A DNA stretch of 64,000 nucleotides from NCBI GenBank assembly GCA_003023695.1, contig PXYW01000008.1, forward strand, positions 1 through 64,000. Reading direction: 5' to 3'. The position numbers were made by a program, and so were the translations under genes. Shown in pieces: positions 53,091 through 62,245 of this stretch; positions within the stretch are counted from its first letter, which is position 1; every line of letters begins with the position of its first letter. The DNA is from Sulfobacillus benefaciens. GTDB taxonomy: Bacteria > Bacillota > Sulfobacillia > Sulfobacillales > Sulfobacillaceae. The notes under the pieces were generated by a model. That model had not been told where the DNA came from and did not search any database. It worked only from the letters and a program-made list of their open reading frames with translations.

Positions 53091-54023
53091 GTGGCAGCAC
53101 CCGAATTATTGGTAGATAATTTGTCTTATCGTGTTGGCAAGCAGACGATTCTCGAAAATATCAACCTCTGCCTTAGTGGGGGCATCTTTGGTTTGTTAGG
53201 TGCCAACGGGGCGGGGAAATCCACCTTACTGAAGTTAATGGCGACGGTTATGGGCCCGACATATGGTGACATACGGGTTGACCAGTGGCAGAGGCCTCAT
53301 GATGATCGTCAAATCCGTGGCATGTTGGGTTATGTTCCGCAACAGTATGGTTTGTTGGAACATCTTACGATAAAAGAATACCTGCATTATGCCGCCGTAA
53401 TGAAAGGAAGTGTCCATAACGCAGCGGCAATTCAGCAAGTCAGTGACTGGATGGGATTGGGAGAATGGTTTAATACCCGGATTGCCAAACTTTCGGGAGG
53501 AACCAAGCAGAGGGTGGGTATTGCCCAGGCGTTGTTGGGTACTCCGCCCCTTTTGATTTTGGATGAACCGACTTCAGGGTTGGACCCTAGTGAACGGGTA
53601 CATTTAAAAAACCTCTTGCAGCAGTGGTCGTCAACTGCCACCATCGTATTATCCACTCATATTGTGTCCGATATCGAAGGACTCGCCGATACCGTGGGCA
53701 TCTTGGACCATGGGCAATTGTTGGCACAAGGCTCAGTAACTTCCATTGTCCGTAAGGCTGATGGTTTAGTGTTTCAGCGGAGTTTCTCCCTTGGGGACTG
53801 GGAGCAAGAAGCCGATCGATGGATGATTCGGCCAAATACCATCCAACCCGTTCCGCGTGTTGTTGTGCGGATTGCATCGTCTGGCAAGTCCGTTACGGTA
53901 CGTTACCTAACCAGGGAACCCGACGAGTACTCTGTCATGGCATCTGCGGATCTCGAAGATGGATACCTGGCACTGGTGAATTTTCCAGAACTGAGGGATA
54001 CCGATGCAACGTTTGCAGAGTGA
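53091..54023 (+). CDS. ABC transporter ATP-binding protein
   Basis: This ~310-residue ABC ATPase has Walker A LGANGAGKSTLLKLMATV, Q-loop PQQYGLLEHLT, signature LSGGTKQRVGIAQALLG, and Walker B LLILDEPTSGLDP. A C-terminal domain follows (residues ~230-310), as in exporters of the drug/lantibiotic type. GTG 53091 is preferred with AAGGGGG upstream. The gene overlaps the permease by 20 bases. It drives the two membrane subunits downstream. The exported cargo is unknown. Confidence 0.88.
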   Translation: MAAPELLVDNLSYRVGKQTILENINLCLSGGIFGLLGANGAGKSTLLKLMATVMGPTYGDIRVDQWQRPHDDRQIRGMLGYVPQQYGLLEHLTIKEYLHYAAVMKGSVHNAAAIQQVSDWMGLGEWFNTRIAKLSGGTKQRVGIAQALLGTPPLLILDEPTSGLDPSERVHLKNLLQQWSSTATIVLSTHIVSDIEGLADTVGILDHGQLLAQGSVTSIVRKADGLVFQRSFSLGDWEQEADRWMIRPNTIQPVPRVVVRIASSGKSVTVRYLTREPDEYSVMASADLEDGYLALVNFPELRDTDATFAE

Positions 54024-54714
54024 ATGGGCAAGAACCCCCAAAACCGCGTTATTGATAATCACTGGAGTAGTGATATTGTTATCCGTTATGGCCATTATCA
54101 GCAAAGGCCAATTACCGGTTCCTTACCCTAGCGCGTTAGATTCCCGGCACTATTGGATGAGGGCATCGGGATGGTATTTTGCCAATTTGTTGGGGTTGCT
54201 TGTGCCGCTGTTGTCATCACTGCCCGTCCTGGTGATGGAGTCAGATGTCCTCGCCTCCCGCCGTGTGATTTACGTCACTTACCCGATGTCCAGCTGGACT
54301 CTTTTTCTGTTGCGAATCGCTTCATGCTTAAGCTTTTCTGTGGGTTGGATGCTAGTGATAGAGGTCATCGCCAGGATCATGAGGTTTTCATTTCCTGCAG
54401 GGAGCGATGTGCTGTTAGTGATTCCTGACATCCTCTTCATCACCTTTGCGGTTTTGGCAGCGATAGAGTGGACGACGGATTTATGGGCGGGATTCGTCGT
54501 GATTGTTCTTGTGGCGGGCGTTGGGCTTGGGGTCCGCAATTTGCCGTTTCCCCATCCCCATCGGGACGAACTGGTGCTGTTTGCCGCTCGTGATCAACTA
54601 TGGTCTTGGCCGCTGCTAGAAAACCGGATTGTGGTGGCCTTGGCGTCTCTTTTGATCGCGGGACTTGCAGCATGGGGATTTCATTGGCATCGCCAAAGGG
54701 GGAGCTACCAGTGA
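54004..54714 (+). CDS. ABC-2-type permease subunit
   Basis: This 236-residue integral membrane protein has about six hydrophobic segments (TALLIITGVVILLSVMAI; WYFANLLGLLVPLLSSLPVL; IPDILFITFAVLAAI). It overlaps the ATPase gene upstream and the permease/M1 fusion downstream (GTGA at 54711), so the three are translated together. It forms the channel with the fusion protein. No substrate can be assigned. Confidence 0.75.
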   Translation: MQRLQSEWARTPKTALLIITGVVILLSVMAIISKGQLPVPYPSALDSRHYWMRASGWYFANLLGLLVPLLSSLPVLVMESDVLASRRVIYVTYPMSSWTLFLLRIASCLSFSVGWMLVIEVIARIMRFSFPAGSDVLLVIPDILFITFAVLAAIEWTTDLWAGFVVIVLVAGVGLGVRNLPFPHPHRDELVLFAARDQLWSWPLLENRIVVALASLLIAGLAAWGFHWHRQRGSYQ

Positions 54715-56669
54715 CTATAGTCGGGCAAATATGGGCTGAAACGCAAGTGCTGTGGCGATATCATTGGCGCAGTCGATCTTGGTGGATTTGGCTGATCGCC
54801 GCCGCAATTTGACCTATGGGTTATGTGGTTTTTCTAGGCGGGCAGGGTACTTCGCCGTTGATTTTATGTCTGAATCTCACAGTGTTGCCCATTGCACCCC
54901 TCCTTTATGTGCTCTTAGGCAGCCGCCTTTCGGAAATTGAGCGGGGCGGCCGTGCACGTTGGATTAGCGGCGCCTGGCCCGTCCGGCCAGGGGTGCGTGC
55001 CGCAGGTCAAGTAGTGGCGCTGCTGGCCATCAGTCTAAGCGGAGCCGTTATCACTTTGTTGTGCACGTTATGGCACGTGGATGCCGGGTTTTGGACAAGC
55101 AGGTCTTGGCCCCTTTACACTGCACGAGATGGCGTGAGTATTTTGTTTTTGGGTAATCTTCTGATGCTCTCTTTTGGATATCTTTGGGGACAGTGGATAT
55201 TTAGCATCTGGAAGAGCGTTATTGCCTTGCTGATCCCGATATTGGCAGCTGTGGCCACCGTGGCCATCCGTCCCCCCACATGGTGGTACAGCGGATGGGC
55301 TCCGCTGTTTCAAATAAGCCCCTTCAGTTGGTTTACGGACACGTTGTCCCCGGTGTGGGGATTTGGCCCCTTTGAGAGAGATTTGACCCTGATTGCCGGG
55401 TGGGCTATTCTGCTAATCTTGGCCTGGTGGGTGTCAACTTGGGCCGGTATTAGTCGAACCGGGTTGAGCAAAATCTTAGCTGGGTTTATAGTGACGGCTG
55501 TGATTGCAATGTCTCTTCCGCTCGGCCATGAGTTGTGGCAAGAGACTCAGGGTATCACGCAAAATCAAGTCATTGCCTGGGCTCACCATGGTCCAAAAGC
55601 ACCTGTGGCGATTACCGCATCACATATTTTGCTTAGCATGGAGCATGGTTCCGGGATTAGCGGCCACGGGATTTTTACCATGACCAGTCGAGGCACAGTG
55701 TCACATTTTCCGCTGTTTTTAAACCCCGAACTTCGTATTACAGAGGTGAAGGTCAATCGCCAGTCAGTGGTATGGCAGCCAGCACAGCAGTATGGATGGA
55801 TCTGGGTGGATCATCCCCTTAGCAAGGATCAGACCGTGAAAGTGAGCCTGGCCTGGACCGGTCGATTAATATTATGGGGTGAATATCATAGCACTGTCAG
55901 CGCATTTATCTCGCCTAACGGGGCACTATTATCTACCGCGACTTGGTACCCTCTGACCTCGATCCAAAAGAAGGAGACCTGGCAAGTGCATATTCGGGCG
56001 CCCAAAGGGTTAGTCGCAGTCAGTGGCTATGGCAGTTTCCAAGGCACTGGCACCTTGACGGGACGTGGGCAGGGTATGAACCTGGCACTGGGGCACTTGG
56101 CACCGACACCATTTTCCGGTGCAGTGATCTACGCTGGCGGAGACGAAGTGGGGCAAGTCCTGCACGCATTGCACCGGGCCACGGCTCTTAATCGGTTGAT
56201 GCGGGATCTAGGTCCGCCGTATCCCGGAGTGCTGGTATGGAATGGCGCAATGGAATGGGAACCACCGTTTGTATCGCTTTCCCGGGCAGCATGGCCTTCT
56301 GACAACCTCGAGTCCCCTTATCCGGCAGGGCCAGGAGTCGGCACCGCTTTAGCCGATAACACAGTGAATCAGCCGGTGCTCCAGATGGCCAGCGGGCTCT
56401 CTCGCCGCCTGCTTAATCTTTGGCTTACCGGAGGGCAAAGCTTGGTGAGAGAGGGCTCCATGACTCATCATTTGGTGTCAGCCATGTTGACACGCTATGG
56501 GTTAGCGGACAACTATCGATTGGGCCCCTTGATTGGGGAAGTGGGCGGTTTATCGCCCGCGGGTTTTCATTGGAGTGCGGTGCGGTTCAGACACTTGCTG
56601 CAACGGGGAACCTTGACGAGAACTCAGATAGACCAAGTCCTCAAAGAGGCTCGGGTGCGATATCCTTAA
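54711..56669 (+). pseudogene. ABC-2 permease fused to M1-peptidase-like domain, TGA-interrupted
   Basis: From GTG 54711 the frame reads MTIVGQIWAETQVLWRYH and on to WIWLIAAAI. It meets TGA at 54810-54812, then continues in the same frame as PMGYVVFLGG for 617 more codons. Restoring a tryptophan gives a ~652-residue protein with an N-terminal ABC-2 membrane half and a C-terminal soluble half. That half resembles M1 aminopeptidases, with a GAMEW motif (NGAMEWEPPFVSLSR) in place of GAMEN. No HExxH zinc site is visible, so peptidase activity is unlikely. Without readthrough, translation could restart at ATG 54816, without the first ~35 residues. Confidence 0.7.
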
Positions 56670-56690
56670 ATTGAAGCACAAGGAGGGCGA

Positions 56691-57242
56691 ATGGTGCCAC
56701 CCACGGATGAAGAACTCTGCCGCCAAGTGGCCGAAGGGCGCAGACACGCAATGGGGCATTTGTTTGATCGGTATGCAGAGCCCCTGGCCCGCCTGATAAG
56801 GATGGCAGGAAGCCCGTCCGAGATGGTGGAAGACCTGGTGCAAGAGACTTTTCTTAAGGCTTGGAAGGCACTTGAGCGCGGGCAGCAACCCCGGAGATTT
56901 AAAACCTGGATTCGGCAAATAGCGCTCAACAATTTAGCGGATTATTGGCGAAAGCCCCAAAGTCGCCAGCGTGAGTTGCTTGATGAATCGCTTGCCGAAA
57001 TTGGGACAATTGATAGCAATATCGACGATCGAATTCTCCTTGAGCAATTGTTAGCAAGCTTACCCAGCGATCTGCGGCACATTGTGATACTGCATTTTTA
57101 CCAAGATCTGTCTTTGGCGGATATCAGCGAGGTGGTCGGTGTACCCTTAGGTACGGTGAAATCGCGGCTGGCTCGAGCGTATCGTTTAATGCATGACACG
57201 TTGGCATCATGGGAAGAAGGAGAGGGTTATCATGTCCGATAA
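56691..57242 (+). CDS. ECF RNA polymerase sigma factor
   Basis: This 183-residue ECF sigma factor has sigma-2 (MGHLFDRYAEPLARLIRMAG, then EDLVQETFLKAWKALE) and sigma-4 (LPSDLRHIVILHFYQDLSL, then VPLGTVKSRLARAYRLMHD). ECF factors are usually held by a membrane anti-sigma factor encoded next door. The following gene (57232) encodes a four- to five-segment membrane protein with a basic cytoplasmic N-terminus and overlaps it by 11 bases, so it is the best anti-sigma candidate. ATG 56691 has an AGGAGG site. The ABC exporter upstream is a likely target of the sigma factor. Confidence 0.9.
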   Translation: MVPPTDEELCRQVAEGRRHAMGHLFDRYAEPLARLIRMAGSPSEMVEDLVQETFLKAWKALERGQQPRRFKTWIRQIALNNLADYWRKPQSRQRELLDESLAEIGTIDSNIDDRILLEQLLASLPSDLRHIVILHFYQDLSLADISEVVGVPLGTVKSRLARAYRLMHDTLASWEEGEGYHVR

Positions 57243-58053
57243 AGGGAAGGAATATGAGAAGTGGCACAGAGAGTGGGCCGACGAGGACCAAGACCATACC
57301 CCAAGGCTTTGGCAAGTCCTAGATGCGGGCCGTGATAATACCCCTTTGTTGAGTGCCCAGGCATTGAGGCGGATGCGACGGGAAATTACAGGGCCTCCAT
57401 GGTGGGTGCGAGACTGGAATGGGCTGCGCTACTCCTATGCCCTATACCCATGGAAAGCACTGGTCACCATAGGTTTTGCCATGATTGTGGCGTTTGTTCT
57501 GAACCGCTTGGTAGCCATTAGCGTACTATCGCGCGCGCACGTGGCGCTGGTGGGTCTTTTGGCACCTTGGATCGGGATGGGAGCCAGTTTTGTAATGATG
57601 GGGTGGAGCAGCACGGCCTGGCGCCGCATTGAGGCTGTAGCGCCTATGAATATTCACCGCCGTATTTTGGCCGAGTGGGGTGTATTGTCGATTATGGTAC
57701 TGGTGATGGCCGCGGTAATGTTGTGGATTGTTCCGGCTCCAGGGATAGCCAACACCGCCATGATGGCTGCCTGGATAGGACCCTATCTCCTCGCGTCAGC
57801 CTTAATGATTCGAATCTCCCTGCGCTGGGGTATTGGGTGGGGATTGGCGGTAAATGGCGCCATATGGGGACTGCAATCGGTGTGGGGGATGTATGGGCTA
57901 ATGGACAAAATGCCTCACGGTTGGCAGGGGGCACTCTGGTATGCCACCGTAGTGGGCCCAGGGATAATCCGTCAAGCGCAATGGAGTGCGGCTGTTTTAG
58001 CTGTGGTGATTGTGGGAGTATCAAAGAGGGTCCATGGAAATCGGGTTGGTTAA
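57232..58053 (+). CDS. Membrane protein, possible anti-sigma factor
   Basis: This ~273-residue protein starts at ATG 57232 (AAGGAGAGGG upstream). The first ~80 residues are hydrophilic with REWADEDQDHTPRLWQVL, then several membrane segments follow (ALVTIGFAMIVAFVLNRL; ALVGLLAPWIGMGASFVMM; IMVLVMAAVMLWIV; LAVVIVGV). A zinc-type HxxxCxxC anti-sigma motif is not seen. The context (overlap with the sigma gene and next to an ABC-like ATPase) suggests a sensor that binds the sigma factor, or the permease part of a second transporter. The role is inferred. Confidence 0.6.
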   Translation: MSDKGKEYEKWHREWADEDQDHTPRLWQVLDAGRDNTPLLSAQALRRMRREITGPPWWVRDWNGLRYSYALYPWKALVTIGFAMIVAFVLNRLVAISVLSRAHVALVGLLAPWIGMGASFVMMGWSSTAWRRIEAVAPMNIHRRILAEWGVLSIMVLVMAAVMLWIVPAPGIANTAMMAAWIGPYLLASALMIRISLRWGIGWGLAVNGAIWGLQSVWGMYGLMDKMPHGWQGALWYATVVGPGIIRQAQWSAAVLAVVIVGVSKRVHGNRVG

Positions 58054-58672
58054 AGCACGAGGGCTAGGATTTGCGCATCCGGTGTCTTGTCGCCTGAATC
58101 CGGGAGTCACATGGCTCTCAGGATCGAATGCCATGGGATTGGCCACAATGCTCCAATGGTGGTCCCTATCCAGGGTTCCTACATATGGCACATTATTTGT
58201 CGATGAGCAAAAATGGCAAGACCTTACCCCTCGGCGCCAAGCGTATTACAGAAGAAAAATCGGATTCAAACCGCGGGTTGATACATTGCCCGAACATATT
58301 CGGGTGGAACGAGCGCTGGCGTATTGGGCGGCGCTATGGGAATGCGATGACCCGGCGTTCACGGCAAAGAATGTCATGGAGGATTGGGGACTGGATCTAA
58401 TAGCTGATCGGCGTTTGGGCACTTTGTCATTGGGTGAACAGCAAAGGCTGCTGTTGGCGGCTAGCTCTCTGATGGACCCCGAGGTGTGGATATTGGAGGA
58501 ACCCTGGAATGGTCTGGATACTGAGGCACGTGTTCTGTTAATGGACCGCATAATGCGCATGCCACCAGATGGTTCTGTGGTGGTGTCTGATGTAGCCTGG
58601 CCAGGAGACTTGCTGGAGTGGGATTGCCATGGCGACATCACCGGCTGTGAGGTAATCTGGGTCTATCGATGA
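58034..58672 (+). CDS. Degenerate ABC ATPase lacking the Walker A lysine
   Basis: This ~212-residue protein keeps the ABC fold but not the catalytic residues. The Walker A segment is GSNAMGLATM (residues 30-39), where the usual GKS/T is GLA; the invariant lysine is Leu36. The signature is LSLGEQQRLLLAASSLM, and Walker B reads WILEEPWNGLD, with D changed to E. Such proteins probably bind nucleotide weakly or act as structural partners. It overlaps the membrane protein gene by 20 bases, so the two likely form one complex. The start ATG 58034 has an AGAGGG site. Confidence 0.8.
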   Translation: MEIGLVKARGLGFAHPVSCRLNPGVTWLSGSNAMGLATMLQWWSLSRVPTYGTLFVDEQKWQDLTPRRQAYYRRKIGFKPRVDTLPEHIRVERALAYWAALWECDDPAFTAKNVMEDWGLDLIADRRLGTLSLGEQQRLLLAASSLMDPEVWILEEPWNGLDTEARVLLMDRIMRMPPDGSVVVSDVAWPGDLLEWDCHGDITGCEVIWVYR

Positions 58673-58763
58673 ACAGGGATTCCTGTTATCGGGCTTGCAG
58701 GGAAATGGGCGCTTTGTCGCGAATTTCTCTAGTAAAATGGTGTGATGTCGAAAGGAATCAAAA
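58673..58763. other. Short gap with weak hairpin
   Basis: ACAGG-gatt-CCTGT (58675-58688) could form a 5-base hairpin after the degenerate ATPase gene. There is no T-run, so termination is uncertain. Nothing else is seen. Confidence 0.35.
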
Positions 58764-59087
58764 ATGCCAATCTATAATAAGCTGGTACGTGATAAGATCC
58801 CAGAAATTATTGCCCAAAGTGGGAAGATGTGTCGTGTTCGTTCCCTGAGCCCAGTTGAAATTGGGCCTATGCTTCGAGCCAAGCTGCAAGAAGAACTAAC
58901 CGAATACTTAGAGGCGCTAAATGATGCAGAGGCGGCTCAGGAATTGGCTGATATATTGGAAGTCATTTTTGCGTTAGGTACTGTGCATGGAGTCGAGCCT
59001 GATCGACTTCTCGCATTGCAGCAAGAAAAACGCGATGCCCGTGGTGGATTTGCCGAAGGACTATTTCTCATTGATGTCGATGACTGA
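58764..59087 (+). CDS. MazG-like nucleotide pyrophosphohydrolase
   Basis: This 107-residue protein starts MPIYNKLVRDKIPEIIAQSG, the usual beginning of MazG-like house-cleaning pyrophosphatases related to HisE. The metal-binding pattern ExxE...ExxD appears as EELTEYLEA and ELADILEV. It hydrolyses (d)NTPs to NMP plus PPi. It overlaps the following helicase gene by 14 bases, so the two are probably co-translated. This pairing is uncommon and could be a defence or repair unit. A site GAAAGGA lies before ATG 58764. Confidence 0.88.
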   Translation: MPIYNKLVRDKIPEIIAQSGKMCRVRSLSPVEIGPMLRAKLQEELTEYLEALNDAEAAQELADILEVIFALGTVHGVEPDRLLALQQEKRDARGGFAEGLFLIDVDD

Positions 59088-61524
59088 TCCGAGGTTAGTG
59101 ACCCATAACTTAGCTCAGGTGTTGCAAACGCAGTTGGCGCAGTCTCGAGCGGCCTATTGGTTGGTGGCGTTTACCATGGCTTCGGGAGTGGAGATCTTGT
59201 TGCCTCACCTGAAGATGGCGATGGAACATGGCACCGATGTGAAAATTTTAACCGGTGACTATCTTTATGTGACCGAACCCGAAGCCCTGGCTTTGTTATT
59301 AGAAGAAATGCCCACGGCTGAAATTCGCATATGGATGAGCCAAGGACAATCGTTTCACGCCAAATCATACCTGTTTGAACATCAAGTGGGCGATTATACC
59401 AGTATCGTAGGATCCTCCAACTGGTCGCGCTCGGCGTTAACCGGGGGTGTGGAATGGAATCTCATGGTGCGAGGCAGTGATCTGGATAGTATAAATCGAT
59501 TCATGCACATGTTTTATGCTGATCGCACGGTTCCCCTAAATCGGGTAACGCTCACGCGATATCAGGAGGAACGTGAGCAGTTCCGCGCGAGTTCCCCGGA
59601 TTGGATCAGAGAATGGACGCGGGCAGAATCCGCCCGTGTAATGATCGAGGGCTGGTGGGAGGATCTGCTGCCAGACTACGGGCCCCTCACTGCTCACGGG
59701 GCGACGCGACTCATGCCCCGTCCGGCTCAGGTGGAAGCCCTGAAGGCTCTTCAGGCAACGCAAGCCGAGGGGTATCAAAAAGCTTTGGTGGTACTGCCAA
59801 CTGGGTTGGGGAAAACCTACCTTGCAGCATTCTTTGCTAAAGCATTCCAACGCATTTTGTTTGTAGCCCATCGTGAGGAAATATTGAACCAAGCCCTCCA
59901 AAGTTTTCAACAGGTATTGCCTCAGCGTCGAATAGCGAAATATCGAGGTAAACCGGAAGATCTTCATGCAGATGGCCTTTTCGCTTCTGTTTACACGCTG
60001 GCTGGCGCAGCTCATCGAAATCGCTTTAACCCATCAGATTTTGATCTTGTCATTATCGATGAATTTCATCATGCTGCCGCTAGTTCATATCAAAAAATCT
60101 TGCAGCATTTCCGCCCCAAATTTCTTTTAGGATTGACGGCGACGCCTGATCGTACGGACGGGAGAGACATCTTTGGCTTGTGTGAGGGCAATTTGGCATA
60201 TCGGCTAACCTTGCCCGAGGCTATTAATCGCCAATGGCTGGCACCATTTTGGTACTACGGAGTTTATGATCCCATTGACTATACCTCTATACGTTGGCGG
60301 CAAACCCACTACGATGAAGAAGAACTGCTTCGAATGCAGACACAATCCAGTCATGCTGAAGTGGTTTATCGGGCGTGGCAAACGCATCATCTGACTAAGA
60401 CTTTGGGATTTTGCAGCTCTGTGCGGCATGCGCAATTTTTGTCGGAGATATTTCAACAAAAAGGTATCAGAAGCGCCTGGGTGGACGGGGAATCCGGTAT
60501 GGCGAGGCGCCGTCAGATCATTCGGGATTTGGAGCGAGGAGAACTGGATATTGTTTTTAGTGTCGATCTATTTAATGAGGGAATCGACATTCCAGTAGTC
60601 GATACTATTTTGTTGGTGCGTCCTACCCAATCTTCGATCGTATTTATTCAGCAACTGGGACGTGGACTACGCTTGTCTTCGGGTAAAAGCCATTGCGTGG
60701 TCATCGATCTTATTGGCAACTACCGCAACGCGGACGCCAAATTGGAATGGCTTGGGGTGTCCATTCCTTCGGCGGCAGCGGCTAATGCATTCACTGCAGT
60801 GAGAGCAAGTTTGCCCCAAGCATGCCGAATGGATTTAGCGATCGAAGTGATTGACGTCTTAACCCGTATGATCCGCCAACGCACTCCCAGAAAGACTTGG
60901 GTGCTCAATGCATATCACCAATTGAAAACTGAATGGGGAAGACGTCCCACCTATTTAGAGTTTCATTTGCATAGCGGTGTCGATTCGCGGCTGGTTCGCC
61001 AAGAATTTGGATCATTTGTTGGGGTTTTAGAAGCAGCTGACGATCTGTCCCCTCATGACCAAGAGATATGGAGCCGATATCACGACTGGATTTCGGAAGT
61101 AGAAAAAACCCCGATGGTAAAGAGCTACAAAATGGTGTTGCTCCAAGCAATGCTCAACCGGGGCCCAAAGACCTGGTGGGAGTCGATCACGCCGACCGAG
61201 GCAGCCCCATATTTTCATCGCTATCTGACCAGCATGGAATATCGCAAACGGATAGATTTCTCTGACAAAGCCACGAGAGCGCTGTGGGATTACCGGGAAT
61301 CCAAAATGGCCAGCCTGATACGGCGAATGCCCATGAGCCAATGGAGTTCAAGCAGTGCTGGGTGGGTGACATTGGATGCCGAAGGATTTCAAGTGCGGTT
61401 GACTGCTAGAGACGAAGGCGTGCTAACCACACTTTATGAATGGACACGGGAAATAGCTGAATATCGATTGCATTGGTATTTTGAGCGTAAGGAACGGTCA
61501 CAGGGTAGTTTTACATCAGATTAA
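59074..61524 (+). CDS. HKD nuclease fused to SF2 helicase
   Basis: This ~816-residue protein has three parts. Residues ~1-165 form a phospholipase-D-like domain with one HKD motif (FHAKSYLF, then GSSNWSRSAL). Residues ~210-580 are a superfamily-2 helicase: Q/motif I VVLPTGLGKTYLAAF, motif II IDEFHH, motif VI QQLGRGLRLSSGK. The last ~200 residues are an uncharacterised helical domain. Two HKD units must dimerise to cut DNA in most enzymes of this type. ATG 59074 is preferred (ATG 59080 is close); the longer upstream frame overlaps MazG. It may be a DNA-repair or anti-phage enzyme; no methyltransferase lies near. Confidence 0.87.
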   Translation: MSMTDPRLVTHNLAQVLQTQLAQSRAAYWLVAFTMASGVEILLPHLKMAMEHGTDVKILTGDYLYVTEPEALALLLEEMPTAEIRIWMSQGQSFHAKSYLFEHQVGDYTSIVGSSNWSRSALTGGVEWNLMVRGSDLDSINRFMHMFYADRTVPLNRVTLTRYQEEREQFRASSPDWIREWTRAESARVMIEGWWEDLLPDYGPLTAHGATRLMPRPAQVEALKALQATQAEGYQKALVVLPTGLGKTYLAAFFAKAFQRILFVAHREEILNQALQSFQQVLPQRRIAKYRGKPEDLHADGLFASVYTLAGAAHRNRFNPSDFDLVIIDEFHHAAASSYQKILQHFRPKFLLGLTATPDRTDGRDIFGLCEGNLAYRLTLPEAINRQWLAPFWYYGVYDPIDYTSIRWRQTHYDEEELLRMQTQSSHAEVVYRAWQTHHLTKTLGFCSSVRHAQFLSEIFQQKGIRSAWVDGESGMARRRQIIRDLERGELDIVFSVDLFNEGIDIPVVDTILLVRPTQSSIVFIQQLGRGLRLSSGKSHCVVIDLIGNYRNADAKLEWLGVSIPSAAAANAFTAVRASLPQACRMDLAIEVIDVLTRMIRQRTPRKTWVLNAYHQLKTEWGRRPTYLEFHLHSGVDSRLVRQEFGSFVGVLEAADDLSPHDQEIWSRYHDWISEVEKTPMVKSYKMVLLQAMLNRGPKTWWESITPTEAAPYFHRYLTSMEYRKRIDFSDKATRALWDYRESKMASLIRRMPMSQWSSSSAGWVTLDAEGFQVRLTARDEGVLTTLYEWTREIAEYRLHWYFERKERSQGSFTSD

Positions 61525-61541
61525 GTAAAGAGAACCGCCTG

Positions 61542-62192
61542 TTATCCAGGAGCCCCATTTTCTGGTGTAAGAGATGCGAGGTAGTCGCGGAGACCGGAGA
61601 TAAGCGCGGCAAGTCCCACGCGAAACGCACGTTCAGCGCGTGCCGAACCTTCGACATAGCCGCTTTGCACGATTTCTAAAAATATCGGGGAATCCCCTAC
61701 CAGTTGCTCTGCCGCAATCATTTGCGGAGGCGCTACCAAGTCAATGGCGGATCCGAGGACGAAAGATTCCACAGCGGTGACGGCTGGCAAAATGTGTGTT
61801 TTGGGCCAACCATCGCGAAGCATCCCCTGAAAAACAGCATCGTACATACGGAGAGTGTCTCTTGAACTGACAGGAATTACCGAGAGCAGCTTGATGGTGT
61901 TTGGGTGGCGGGCAAACGCAGCCCGGTAGGAAAACGCCCATTGTTCCATCGCTTCGTACCATGGTTTACTAGCAAAGAGGCTAGCGTCGATAGAGCCTGC
62001 TACGAGCTCTCTAATTCCCTCGACGATCTCATACTTTGACGAAATATGGTTATAGAGAGAAGCGGATTTTACGCCAAGCGCCCGGGCAATTTGGGCGATG
62101 GAGAATGCCTCTTCGCCACGCGCATCAATTAGCCGCAATGCGGTAGTCACGATGCGCTCTCGCGTAAGTTTGGGAGAGCTTGGTCTGCCCAT
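61542..62192 (-). CDS. TetR-family transcriptional regulator
   Basis: This ~216-residue regulator has an N-terminal TetR helix-turn-helix (ERIVTTALRLIDARGEEAFS, then ARALGVKSASLYNHISSKY) and a C-terminal TetR_C_1-like ligand domain. ATG 62192 (MGRPSSPKLTRERI) has GAGAGGAG upstream; a longer frame to 62243 is less likely. It is divergent from the amidohydrolase at 62436, and paired ACTTGAGT-type sequences lie in the gap, so it probably represses that gene and itself. Confidence 0.87.
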   Translation of the reverse strand: MGRPSSPKLTRERIVTTALRLIDARGEEAFSIAQIARALGVKSASLYNHISSKYEIVEGIRELVAGSIDASLFASKPWYEAMEQWAFSYRAAFARHPNTIKLLSVIPVSSRDTLRMYDAVFQGMLRDGWPKTHILPAVTAVESFVLGSAIDLVAPPQMIAAEQLVGDSPIFLEIVQSGYVEGSARAERAFRVGLAALISGLRDYLASLTPENGAPG

Positions 62193-62245
62193 TGCCTTTT
62201 TGCACTCCTCTCGTTCTAATGCTGGCCATCCAATAAGACTCAATC

